A stretch of DNA of 11,741 nt from Eubacterium sp. UBA4343 (GTDB lineage Bacteria > Bacillota > Clostridia > Lachnospirales > Lachnospiraceae). Both the position numbers and the translations under genes were made by a program. Below are positions 1-6,576 of this stretch, in pieces; within the stretch, counting starts at the first letter, position 1, and the number at the start of each line of letters is the position of its first letter. Below the pieces are notes generated by a model. It had not been told where the DNA came from. It saw only the letters and a list, made by a program, of their open reading frames with translations, and did not search any database. The stretch spans positions 1 to 11,741 of the forward strand of contig DGTF01000046.1 of the NCBI GenBank assembly GCA_002394235.1. Reading direction: 5' to 3'.

Positions 1-156
1 CGTATGCACAGCGACGCTCAGTTCGCAGGATCCTCCTCCGTTCCGGCTCATGTAGAAATGATGGGTCTGATCGGCGCAGGCAACAACCCCATGGTCGGCA
101 TGACCGTTGCGGTTGCAGTTGCGGTTGAGGAAGCTGCAAAGGCAGGACGTTTCTGA
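1..156 (+). CDS. GGGtGRT-family protein, C-terminal fragment
   Basis: The window opens inside a reading frame that gives 51 residues before TGA at 154-156; the start lies upstream. The visible end includes the stretches DAQFAGSSSVPAHVEMM and LIGAGNNPMVGMTVAVAVAV, then EEAAKAGRF. This glycine- and valine-rich tail matches my memory of the C-terminus of the GGGtGRT protein family, a conserved clostridial family of about 330 residues with no settled function. No membrane segment or catalytic motif can be assigned from this fragment. The frame is open and coding in character, so the CDS is firmer than the family name. It is followed by a 194-base spacer ending in a strong terminator, so it probably ends its own transcript. 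Confidence 0.55.
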   Translation, partial: RMHSDAQFAGSSSVPAHVEMMGLIGAGNNPMVGMTVAVAVAVEEAAKAGRF

Positions 157-165
157 TCTGACACC

Positions 166-250
166 GCCCGGTATCTCATCCGGCGGGAAACCGCATGGAT
201 TTCTGCTCCGGTTTCCTTCCGGCTGTTCAACTGCCCGGCATCTCATCCGG
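166..250 (+). repeat. Two copies of an 18-nt hairpin repeat in the spacer before ygiQ
   Basis: The sequence GCCCGGYATCTCATCCGG occurs at 166-183 (Y=T) and at 233-250 (Y=C), a single mismatch, with starts 67 bases apart. In each copy CCGG can pair with the second CCGG across an 8-nt loop (YATCTCAT). In the second copy the stem is extended by CTGC (231-234) pairing with GCAG (252-255). Between the copies, GGAAACCG (186-193) is complementary to CGGTTTCC (209-216). No T-run follows any of these stems, so they do not look like terminators. Function is unknown; they could be leader structure or RNA-processing sites. Confidence 0.5.
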
Positions 251-293
251 AGCAGCCGCAGAGACGCCCGGGCTGTATACACCAGTTTCCACG

Positions 294-330
294 CCCCGGA
301 AACATCCGAACCGGATGTTCCGGGGTTTTT
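294..330 (+). terminator. Strong intrinsic terminator just upstream of ygiQ
   Basis: CCCCGGAA pairs with TTCCGGGG and CATCCG pairs with CGGATG, giving a 14-bp stem with one bulged A and a very small loop, followed at once by five T (326-330). It should terminate transcription from the GGGtGRT-like gene. The T-run ends only six bases before the GGAGG of the next gene (337-341), leaving no room for a promoter between them. Confidence 0.85.
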
Positions 331-350
331 CTTAACGGAGGCACTGTTTC

Positions 351-2273
351 ATGAGTTTTTTGCCCGTTTCCAGAGAAGACATGAAAAAGCAGAACATCAC
401 ACAGCTCGATTTTGTCTATGTCTGCGGCGACGCCTATGTGGACCACCCCAGCTTCGGTTCCGCGATCATCGGAAGAGTCCTTGTTTCCCGCGGCTACAGC
501 GTCGGTATGATCTGCCAGCCCGACTGGAGGGATCCGGCAAGCATCGCTGTTCTTGGTGAGCCGAGGCTCGGTTTCCTGGTATCCGCAGGGAATATGGATT
601 CCATGGTTCTCCACTATACTGTCGCGAAAAAGCGCCGGCACGAAGATCTGTACAGCCCCGGCGGCCGGGGCGACTGCCGCCCCGACCGGGCTGTAATCGT
701 CTACTGCAACCTGATCCGGCGAACCTTCCGGCACACCCCGGTCATCATCGGAGGAATTGAGGCAAGTCTTCGAAGACTCGGCCATTATGACTACTGGTCT
801 GACAAGGTGCGCAGGTCCATTCTTCTGGAGTCCGGTGCGGACCTCCTGTCCTACGGGATGGGAGAGCGCAGTATTGTTGCGATCGCTGACGCTCTCGCCT
901 CCGGCATCCCCGCAAAGGATATTACCTACATCGACGGAACCGTTTACAAGACCAGGGATGAAGAGAGCATCTACGATGCCGTCCGCCTGCCCGATTTCAG
1001 CGAGATCAGCGAGGACAGTGAAAGGGGCCGCAGAAAATACGCCGAAAGCTATGCGGTGCAATACGCCAATACAGATCCCTTTCAGGCAAAACGGATCTAT
1101 GAGGGCTATGGGAACGGTGTCCGCGGCAGCGACGGCTCCGATCACGGGTCCGGGATGACCTATGTCGTCCAGAACCCGCCCTCAAAGCCACTGACGCAGA
1201 TGGAGATGGACGACATCTACGCGCTTCCCTATATGCGCCGCTGGCATCCGATGTACGACAGGCAGGGTGGAATCCCCGCCCTCGCCGAGATCCGTTTCAG
1301 TCTGACCAGCAACCGGGGCTGTTTCGGCGAATGCAACTTCTGCGCGCTCACCATGCACGAAGGCAGAATCGTCCAGGCCAGAAGCCATGAATCCATTCTC
1401 CGGGAAGCGCAGCAGATGATACGGGAAAAGGACTTCAAAGGCTATATCCACGATGTCGGAGGTCCCACGGCGGAGTTTCGCGCTCCCGCCTGTGACAAGC
1501 AGCTGAAGTACGGTGCCTGCGTGCACAAGCGATGTCTCTATCCCCGCCCCTGCAGCAATCTGCGCGTTGACCACTCCGACTACCTGAAGCTTCTGAAAGA
1601 GCTGAGAAGTCTCGACGGTGTGAAAAAGGTATTCGTCCGGTCCGGCTTCCGCTTTGATTATCTCATGGCGGACCGGGACAGGAATTTTCTCCGGGAGCTT
1701 TGCCGTTATCATGTGAGCGGACAGCTCCGGGTCGCCCCCGAGCACATCTCCGACAATGTTCTGCGGGAGATGGGAAAACCGCCGGTGAAGGTATATAATG
1801 CCTTCGTACACGAATTCGAAAAGGTGAACCGTGAGCTCGGCCTGAAGCAGTACATCGTTCCGTACCTGATGTCCTCTCACCCAGGCAGCCGTCTTACAGA
1901 CGCAATTGCCCTCGCCGAATATATACGCGACATGGGATACATGCCGGAACAGGTTCAGGATTTCTATCCGACACCCGGCACGGTTTCCACCACCATGTAT
2001 TATACCGGTCTGGACCCTCTGTCCATGCAGCCGGTGTATGTCGCAAGGAATCCGCATGAAAAGGCGATGCAGCGCGCCCTGATCCAGTACCGCAGGCCGG
2101 AAAATTATGATCTGGTAAAAGAAGCCCTCCAGAAAGAGGGACGAGAGGATCTGATCGGATTCGGTCCCCGTTGTCTGATCCCGCCGAGAAAAATGGCAGA
2201 GCATTCCGCACACAGCACCGGAAGAAACGTTCATCCTCACCAAAAACCGTCCGGAAGGAGGAAGAGAAGATGA
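351..2273 (+). CDS. ygiQ: YgiQ-family (UPF0313) radical SAM protein
   Basis: This is a 640-residue protein of the YgiQ family, the usual length for the group. The radical SAM cluster motif CxxxCxxC is C324, C328 and C331 (CFGECNFC), expected to bind a 4Fe-4S cluster and S-adenosylmethionine. The N-terminal UPF0313 part starts with the typical SFLPVSREDM and includes GGIEASLRRLGHYDYWSD. The C-terminal part (VPYLMSSHPG, QVQDFYPTPGT, YVARNPHEK) matches the DUF3362 extension of this family. The tail is very basic (SGRRKRR). ATG 351 follows GGAGG (337-341) at good spacing. The stop overlaps the next ATG by four bases (ATGA), indicating translational coupling. The reaction of YgiQ proteins is not established; a modification of RNA or a small molecule is a guess. 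It is cytosolic, with no signal peptide or membrane segment. Confidence 0.93.
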   Translation: MSFLPVSREDMKKQNITQLDFVYVCGDAYVDHPSFGSAIIGRVLVSRGYSVGMICQPDWRDPASIAVLGEPRLGFLVSAGNMDSMVLHYTVAKKRRHEDLYSPGGRGDCRPDRAVIVYCNLIRRTFRHTPVIIGGIEASLRRLGHYDYWSDKVRRSILLESGADLLSYGMGERSIVAIADALASGIPAKDITYIDGTVYKTRDEESIYDAVRLPDFSEISEDSERGRRKYAESYAVQYANTDPFQAKRIYEGYGNGVRGSDGSDHGSGMTYVVQNPPSKPLTQMEMDDIYALPYMRRWHPMYDRQGGIPALAEIRFSLTSNRGCFGECNFCALTMHEGRIVQARSHESILREAQQMIREKDFKGYIHDVGGPTAEFRAPACDKQLKYGACVHKRCLYPRPCSNLRVDHSDYLKLLKELRSLDGVKKVFVRSGFRFDYLMADRDRNFLRELCRYHVSGQLRVAPEHISDNVLREMGKPPVKVYNAFVHEFEKVNRELGLKQYIVPYLMSSHPGSRLTDAIALAEYIRDMGYMPEQVQDFYPTPGTVSTTMYYTGLDPLSMQPVYVARNPHEKAMQRALIQYRRPENYDLVKEALQKEGREDLIGFGPRCLIPPRKMAEHSAHSTGRNVHPHQKPSGRRKRR

Positions 2274-4213
2274 GAGAAGATTATGTAAAAGCAAAAAAAC
2301 AGGCTGACAAGGCACTCCGGAAAGCGGCCAGCGAGGGAAGATATCCTTATCTGACCTCTCTGGACAGTTTTCTTCCCAATTATATGACACTGGCGAAGGT
2401 TCCTGTAGGAATCAAGGACATCCCCATCCGCATGATCGCCGGCACCGTAACAGAAAGCCGGCAGAATGCTTTTACCTGGAACTTTCTGCCGACTCTGAGA
2501 TACTACACCGAATTCGGGCAGAAGTGGTCCACCCTCTACGACGCCCAGCAGACCGAGGGAATCCACGACCCGATTAAGTGCTTTGAATATCTCAACCGTT
2601 TCTATGTCCTTGAGGGCAATAAACGGGTGTCCGTGCTCAGCTACTGCGGAGCCAGATCGATTGCCGCGGACATCACGCGCATTCTTCCGACAAAGTCCGA
2701 TGATATTGATATCCGCGTCTATTATGAATTCCTGGATTACTACAAAGTCACTCAGCTCTACGGCATTGTTTTTTCCAAACCCGGCTGCTATGCGAGACTG
2801 GCCACGCTGTACGGAAGAGACCTGACCGAACCCTGGCCCATCGAGACGGTCGAGGATCTGCGCTCGGATTTCAACCGTTTCTCCGACGCATACGACGCAA
2901 AAGGCGGGGAAAATCTTCGGATTTCCGCAGGTGACGCCTTCCTGATTTACCTGGGTTTCTACCACCGGCAGAGTCTTCAGGAAGACAGCCGGTCCTCCAT
3001 CGAGAAGAAAATCGGCTTAATCTGGAACGAGCTTCTGAGCGCAGAGAACGAGGGAAATGCGGCCCTGCTTGATACTCCGGACACCTCACGAAAAGGGAAC
3101 ATCCTCACCAATCTGTTTACACCTGTATACACAAAAGAGCAGCCTCTCCGTGTCGCCTTCCTCTACTCCCGTCCACCGAAGACCTCGCGCTGGCTTTATG
3201 GCCATGAGCTCGGCAGAAATGAGCTGAATCAGACCTACGAGGGCGTCGTGGATGCCATCTGTTTCGATGACTGCAATACAGAGGAAAAGCTCGACGCCGC
3301 CTTTGATGCCGCTGCGGCGGATCTCGATGAAGTGGTCTTCACCACCTCACCGGACATGATGGACGCTTCCAAACGCGCCGCTATACGATATCCGAACATG
3401 AAGATCCTTAACTGCTCCATCGACCTTATGAGCAGCGCGGTCCGCACCTATTATCCGAAGATGTACGAGGCAAAGCTCATCATGGGCGCTCTCGCGGCGT
3501 CCTACGCAGAAGACCACCGTATCGGCTACGTCGCAGACTATCCGCTGAACGGAAACATCGCGAACATCAACGCTTTCGCGATCGGAGCCGCCATGATTGA
3601 TCCGGAAGTCAGGATCCTCCTGAAATGGAGCGGCATAAAGAACAGCCGATGGGAGGAGGAGTTCAATGAGCAGGCGATCGGGGTCATCTCCGGTCCGGAC
3701 CTTATCCGGCCGGATGAAGCATCCCGGAAATACGGTGTGTACAAGCGTCTGGCGGACGGAACCATCCGCAATATTGCCGCGCCCCTGTGGAACTGGGGAC
3801 AGTTCTATATTCAAATTGTAGACACCATCCTCGACGGCTCCTGGAACAACCGTGAGAACATCAGCAAGGAGCAGGCAATCAACTACTGGTTCGGTTTTTC
3901 CAGCGGCGCCATCAATGTGATTCTCTCCCAGAATATTTCGTATTATTCCCGCAAGATGGCATATCTGTTCCAGCAGGGCATCGAGAACGGAACCATCAAT
4001 CCATTCTGCGGCGAACTCCGCAGCCAGACCGGACTCATCCAGGATGCAGGCGGAGGATCACAGCTGACCAATGACCAGATCATTCACATGAACTGGCTCA
4101 ACGACAACATCATCGGATCACTCCCGGATCCCTCGCAGCTCACAGATACGATTCATTCCACGATGGAGCGGAGCGGAGTTCAGGGAATCCCCACTGCTGA
4201 AGAGCAGAAATAA
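2270..4213 (+). CDS. Cytosolic BMP/Med-type ligand-binding protein with ParB-like N-terminal region
   Basis: ATG 2270 is chosen because AAGGAGG (2255-2261) lies at ideal spacing and the start overlaps the ygiQ stop; an in-frame ATG at 2171 lies inside ygiQ and lacks such a site. The product is 647 residues. Residues about 40-130 (IPIRMIAGTVTESRQ, then FYVLEGNKRVSVL with E115-G116-N117-K118-R119) resemble the ParB/Srx-like fold, where a D/E-G-N/H-x-R motif is conserved. From about residue 292 (LRVAFLYSRP) a periplasmic-binding-type region follows, with YPNMKILNCS, EAKLIMGALAASYAEDHRIGY, GAAMIDPEVRI and a late WNWGQFYIQIVDTILDGSW, as in BMP/Med lipoproteins that bind nucleosides. There is no signal peptide or lipobox: the N-terminus is charged (MREDYVKAKKQADKALRK). 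It is therefore probably a cytosolic ligand sensor, not a transporter component. The BMP assignment is fairly firm, the ParB-like one moderate; the ligand is unknown. Confidence 0.75.
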   Translation: MREDYVKAKKQADKALRKAASEGRYPYLTSLDSFLPNYMTLAKVPVGIKDIPIRMIAGTVTESRQNAFTWNFLPTLRYYTEFGQKWSTLYDAQQTEGIHDPIKCFEYLNRFYVLEGNKRVSVLSYCGARSIAADITRILPTKSDDIDIRVYYEFLDYYKVTQLYGIVFSKPGCYARLATLYGRDLTEPWPIETVEDLRSDFNRFSDAYDAKGGENLRISAGDAFLIYLGFYHRQSLQEDSRSSIEKKIGLIWNELLSAENEGNAALLDTPDTSRKGNILTNLFTPVYTKEQPLRVAFLYSRPPKTSRWLYGHELGRNELNQTYEGVVDAICFDDCNTEEKLDAAFDAAAADLDEVVFTTSPDMMDASKRAAIRYPNMKILNCSIDLMSSAVRTYYPKMYEAKLIMGALAASYAEDHRIGYVADYPLNGNIANINAFAIGAAMIDPEVRILLKWSGIKNSRWEEEFNEQAIGVISGPDLIRPDEASRKYGVYKRLADGTIRNIAAPLWNWGQFYIQIVDTILDGSWNNRENISKEQAINYWFGFSSGAINVILSQNISYYSRKMAYLFQQGIENGTINPFCGELRSQTGLIQDAGGGSQLTNDQIIHMNWLNDNIIGSLPDPSQLTDTIHSTMERSGVQGIPTAEEQK

Positions 4214-4235
4214 GGAACAGAACGGAGAGATTAAA

Positions 4236-4922
4236 ATGAAATTACTGCTACTGGCCGACGAGGAAGTCAAACAGCTCTGGGATTTCTACAGACCCGGCAT
4301 GCTCAGGGATTACAATCTGATCGTATCCTGTGGAGATCTCAGCAGAAAATACCTGGAATTTCTTGTCACAATGGCGAGCTGCCCGATCCTCTACGTCCGG
4401 GGCAACCACGACAAAACCTACAGGGAACAGCCGCCGGAAGGATGCATCTGCATTGAAGACACCGTCTATGACTACCATGGTCTGCGGCTTCTCGGACTGG
4501 GCGGATCCATGCGCTACCGTCCGGACGCCGACAACATGTACAACGAAAAGGAGATGGAAGACCGTATTCGCAGAATCACGCGCGAAATCCGTCTTCGCAA
4601 CGGCTTCGACGTCCTTGTCACCCATGCTCCCGCAAAGGGCTACGGAGATCTCGAGGATCTCCCGCACAGGGGATTTGAATGCTTCAATGAGCTGATGAAC
4701 AAATGGCACCCGAAATACATGTTCTACGGCCACGTTCACAAATCCTACAACAACTGCCACTTTGAACGTGAAATTCTCCACCCGAGTGGAGCCCGTCTGA
4801 TCAACGCCTACCAGAAATACGAGCTGGAGATCGGGGATGACGAATATCCTTCCGTCGGACATACCGGTTCTTTTATCTACGACCTTGTAATGTCCATGAA
4901 GAACAAAAAGAATCCATATTAA
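4236..4922 (+). CDS. Calcineurin-like metallophosphoesterase, atypical motif I
   Basis: The 228-residue protein shows most metallophosphoesterase signatures in order: D8 in LLLADEE, G33-D34 (SCGDLS), GNHD at 56-59, H130 (VTHAP) and GHVH at 165-168. These residues normally hold two metal ions for hydrolysis of phosphomonoesters or phosphodiesters. The usual first motif DxH is DEE here, so one expected metal-ligand histidine is absent; I recall this variant in related clostridial proteins, which would make it a subfamily trait rather than decay. GGAGA (4224-4228) precedes ATG 4236, and the gap to the previous gene is only 22 bases, so it is the third gene of the ygiQ operon. It is cytosolic. 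Substrate is unknown; association with YgiQ and the BMP-like sensor is by context. Confidence 0.88.
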   Translation: MKLLLLADEEVKQLWDFYRPGMLRDYNLIVSCGDLSRKYLEFLVTMASCPILYVRGNHDKTYREQPPEGCICIEDTVYDYHGLRLLGLGGSMRYRPDADNMYNEKEMEDRIRRITREIRLRNGFDVLVTHAPAKGYGDLEDLPHRGFECFNELMNKWHPKYMFYGHVHKSYNNCHFEREILHPSGARLINAYQKYELEIGDDEYPSVGHTGSFIYDLVMSMKNKKNPY

Positions 4923-4936
4923 CAACAGCAGAATCA

Positions 4937-4981
4937 CGCCGATGAACCTTCTTTTTAAAGAACCGGGGGGATTCATCGGCG
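4937..4981. other. Stem-loop after the ygiQ operon
   Basis: CGCCGATGAA (4937-4946) is perfectly complementary to TTCATCGGCG (4972-4981). The 25-nt loop contains a second small hairpin (TTCTTT/AAAGAA) and a run of six G. It lies 14 bases after the phosphoesterase stop, where a terminator is expected, but no T-run follows directly; only T-rich sequence comes further on. It may be a non-canonical terminator or a 3'-end-stabilising structure. Confidence 0.6.
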
Positions 4982-5004
4982 CGATACGGATTCAGTTCTT
5001 CTTG

Positions 5005-5048
5005 GATTCTTCTTTGATTCTTATCCGATCCTTATCCTATTCTTCACA
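5005..5048 (+). repeat. Four 11-bp direct repeats upstream of the DUF3793 promoter
   Basis: Consecutive 11-mers GATTCTTCTTT, GATTCTTATCC, GATCCTTATCC and TATTCTTCACA occupy 5005-5048 without gaps and share a core close to GATTCTTATCC. The last ends nine bases before the -35 hexamer. An 11-bp period is about one helical turn and is typical of direct-repeat sites for OmpR/PhoP-type response regulators. A binding function is inferred only from period and location. Confidence 0.5.
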
Positions 5049-5057
5049 CACTTCCCG

Positions 5058-5086
5058 TTGACAGCGCCACATTCGTATGATATATT
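5058..5086 (+). promoter_or_regulatory. Sigma-A type promoter with extended -10
   Basis: A perfect -35 TTGACA (5058-5063) is followed by 17 bases and a -10 TATATT (5081-5086). TGA directly precedes the -10, giving an extended -10 (TGn). This is the best promoter in the window. The predicted start is near 5092-5094, giving a leader of about 138 nt before the DUF3793 gene. It should drive DUF3793 and flavodoxin. Confidence 0.85.
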
Positions 5087-5095
5087 GAATCTGTG

Positions 5096-5109
5096 TTAGA
5101 TATATCTAA
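5096..5109. promoter_or_regulatory. Perfect 14-bp palindrome over the start site, candidate operator
   Basis: TTAGATATATCTAA is a perfect inverted repeat starting nine bases after the -10, so a bound dimer would block promoter clearance. The TTAG...CTAA ends resemble DtxR/IdeR-type iron-repressor boxes, and the downstream DUF3793-flavodoxin pair is of a kind often linked to ferrous iron uptake genes. The palindrome and its position are visible; the identity of the repressor is inference. A MarR-type or other dimeric regulator is also possible. Confidence 0.6.
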
Positions 5110-5131
5110 TATTTGTAAGCAAACTCGTACT

Positions 5132-5143
5132 TCTGTGCACAGA
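5132..5143. promoter_or_regulatory. 12-bp palindrome in the DUF3793 leader
   Basis: TCTGTGCACAGA is a perfect 12-bp inverted repeat about 40 bases into the predicted leader. With no spacer it would make a poor RNA hairpin, so a DNA site for a dimeric protein is the more natural reading. Chance occurrence is possible. Confidence 0.3.
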
Positions 5144-5230
5144 TGCCGGAGAAACCGCGTTATTCAAGCCGCAGAGCCGGCTATGATTCAGGTCATTCAT
5201 TATAGATGAAGACCGGATATCGGAGGAATC

Positions 5231-5785
5231 ATGTCAGACCAGACACTTGTCGATCACGCCTCACCTACACTCGCCGGACTGAAGACAGGGGCCCTTTTTC
5301 CTGTTCATTACCCGGACGAACAATCCATGAGAGAAGATATTCGACGTTACAACAGACGCATGCAGACAGCCGGGCTCCGGCTTCTTCCGGTCCGCTACAG
5401 AGACGGCCGCGCTCTGCTGTATCTGTACCGCGGAAAAGATCTGGACAGGAATCTCGGGCAGGAGAAGAGCCGGCGAATCCTCGCGTCAGCGGGCTACACA
5501 GGGACACATGCCTCGGAGTGCGTCTGTGAACTCGTCTGCCGCATGCGGCAGAACCGTGATTTTCCCCACGAAGTCGGCGTCTTTCTCGGATATCCGCCGG
5601 AAGATGTCGAAGGGTTCATACAGAACCATGCGAAAAACTTCAAATTTGTCGGGACCTGGAAGGTTTACGCAAACGAGGATGAGGCTAGAAATTCCTTCGA
5701 CCGGTACAGAAAATGCACCCGGTGTTACCAGAAGCTTCTGTCGGTCGGTATTCCCCTGGAGAAGCTTCTGGTTTCTAACCGGTAA
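5231..5785 (+). CDS. DUF3793 family protein
   Basis: The 184-residue soluble protein matches the DUF3793 pattern: an N-terminal HASPTLAGLKTGALF (9-23), a central EVGVFLGYPPEDVEGFI (114-130), then FVGTWKVYANEDEA (139-152) and YRKCTRCYQKLLSVG (159-173). The length fits the family. There is no signal peptide or membrane segment. Cysteines occur at C97 and C99 (ECVCELVC, also C103) and at C162 and C165 (CTRC), so metal or redox involvement is possible but not shown. ATG 5231 follows GGAGG (5222-5226) at short spacing. Function is unknown; the family is often found beside flavodoxin and feo genes in Clostridia, and here the flavodoxin starts 29 bases later. Control by the promoter and palindrome upstream is likely. 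Confidence 0.85.
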   Translation: MSDQTLVDHASPTLAGLKTGALFPVHYPDEQSMREDIRRYNRRMQTAGLRLLPVRYRDGRALLYLYRGKDLDRNLGQEKSRRILASAGYTGTHASECVCELVCRMRQNRDFPHEVGVFLGYPPEDVEGFIQNHAKNFKFVGTWKVYANEDEARNSFDRYRKCTRCYQKLLSVGIPLEKLLVSNR

Positions 5786-5814
5786 TCAAATCAAAGAAAA
5801 AAGGAGAAAATGTC

Positions 5815-6237
5815 ATGAGCAAGGTAGCAGTAGTATTCTGGACACAATCAGGGAACACGGAGCAGATGGCACAGGCGGTAGCCGACGGCGCAAAGAATGC
5901 AGGCGCGGAGGTCGATCTTCTGGAGACATCTGATTTTTCACCTTCCAGCGTCTCCGGGTATCAGGGGCTTGCCTTCGGATGCCCGGCCATGGGAGACGAG
6001 CAGCTGGAGGATTCCGAATTTCAGCCCTTGTGGGATTCCGTGAAGGGCAGCCTGATCGGAAAGAAGGTTGGCATATTCGGTTCATACGGCTGGGGAGACG
6101 GTGAATGGATGCGCAGCTGGGAAGCGGAATGCAAGGAGCTCGGCATCACGCTTGCATCCGACCCCGTCATTGCAAACGAAGCTCCTGACGACGACGCCGT
6201 CGAGGCATGCCGCTCACTCGGTGCCTCTCTCGTCTGA
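5815..6237 (+). CDS. Short-chain flavodoxin
   Basis: The 140-residue protein has the FMN-phosphate loop TQSGNT (10-15) after a first beta strand (KVAVVFW), the 60s loop with CPAMGDEQLED (56-66), and the 90s loop GSYGWGDGEW (89-98), where aromatic residues stack on the flavin. The size is that of short-chain flavodoxins, cytosolic one- or two-electron carriers that can replace ferredoxin when iron is scarce. AAGGAG (5801-5806) precedes ATG 5815 at ideal spacing; an out-of-frame ATG at 5810 stops after two codons. It is the second gene of the DUF3793 unit. Its last bases are part of a duplicated segment. Confidence 0.95.
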   Translation: MSKVAVVFWTQSGNTEQMAQAVADGAKNAGAEVDLLETSDFSPSSVSGYQGLAFGCPAMGDEQLEDSEFQPLWDSVKGSLIGKKVGIFGSYGWGDGEWMRSWEAECKELGITLASDPVIANEAPDDDAVEACRSLGASLV

Positions 6238-6320
6238 TTCCGCATACCCGTTGGAACTCACCCGGAAGTACATCTGTGATTCGCTCACTCAGCGCCTCTA
6301 TCGTCTGTTTCCGCATACCC
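6211..6320 (+). repeat. Diverged duplication of the flavodoxin 3' end
   Basis: The 39 bases at 6211-6249, which encode the final residues and stop of flavodoxin plus 12 bases beyond, recur at 6282-6320 with 35 of 39 identical. The offset is 71 bases. Similarity stops after the shared CCGCATACCC. The second copy is outside any gene. This looks like an old tandem duplication or recombination scar. Confidence 0.75.
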
Positions 6321-6359
6321 TCCGGGATATCCTCTGCTATTCAACCCATATCCTCAGTT

Positions 6360-6392
6360 CTCAATTTTCATCAAAAATATCATTGAGTTTTT
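6360..6392 (+). terminator. Weak terminator-like hairpin after flavodoxin
   Basis: CTCAAT (6360-6365) pairs with ATTGAG (6382-6387), followed by five T (6388-6392). The stem is short and AT-rich, within a strikingly AT-rich patch (about 6355-6415). It may assist termination before the stronger signal downstream. Confidence 0.35.
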
Positions 6393-6417
6393 GGTCATAA
6401 TATACTAAAATTAAGGG

Positions 6418-6473
6418 AAACAGCGTGTTGCAGTTACTGCGTAATTCCAGTTGATTGCACACGCTGTTTTTTT
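6418..6473 (+). terminator. Intrinsic terminator of the DUF3793-flavodoxin unit
   Basis: AAACAGCGTGT (6418-6428) is perfectly complementary to ACACGCTGTTT (6459-6469), with seven T at 6467-6473. The loop is long (30 nt) and can fold further (GCAG/CTGC). It lies 180 bases after the flavodoxin stop and before the MATE gene. Confidence 0.75.
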
Positions 6474-6499
6474 ACGCGAACAGTGAGCCGCAGCCGAAT

Positions 6500-6568
6500 G
6501 CGAAGTATTCGTGTGCGGCGAGCGTCGCGATAGCGAGATAAAACTCGCGCAGCGTGTTTTATCTCGTT
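6500..6568 (+). repeat. 69-bp dispersed repeat, copy A
   Basis: These 69 bases are identical to the reverse complement of 11673-11741. Inside, CGAGATAAAAC (6534-6544) pairs perfectly with GTTTTATCTCG (6556-6566) across an 11-nt loop. The 10-mer GCCGCAGCCG flanks the copy on both sides (6487-6496 and 6572-6581). It has no coding potential I can support. It lies between the flavodoxin terminator and the MATE gene and is probably a member of a non-autonomous palindromic (REP/MITE-like) family. Confidence 0.85.
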
Positions 6569-6576
6569 TGTGCCGC

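Noticed and set aside
2171..2269. Upstream ATG extending the BMP-like protein by 33 residues
   Set aside because: It lies inside ygiQ in another frame, whereas AAGGAGG at ideal spacing marks ATG 2270; the extra residues are basic and unlike a domain or a signal peptide.
1182..2390. Long minus-strand open frame (402 codons) opposite ygiQ; similar ones at 243-1145, 4248-4976, 6909-7733 and 10377-11375
   Set aside because: Each mirrors a clear + strand gene of a known family, has no domain signature and no convincing ribosome site; such antisense frames are common in GC-rich coding DNA.
4937..4981. Standard intrinsic terminator for the ygiQ operon
   Set aside because: The stem is good but the loop is 25 nt and no T-run follows, so it is listed only as a stem-loop.
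6383..6406. Promoter in the AT-rich patch after flavodoxin (TTGAGT and TATACT)
   Set aside because: Spacing between the hexamers is only 12 bases and no better -35 is present at 16-18 bases.
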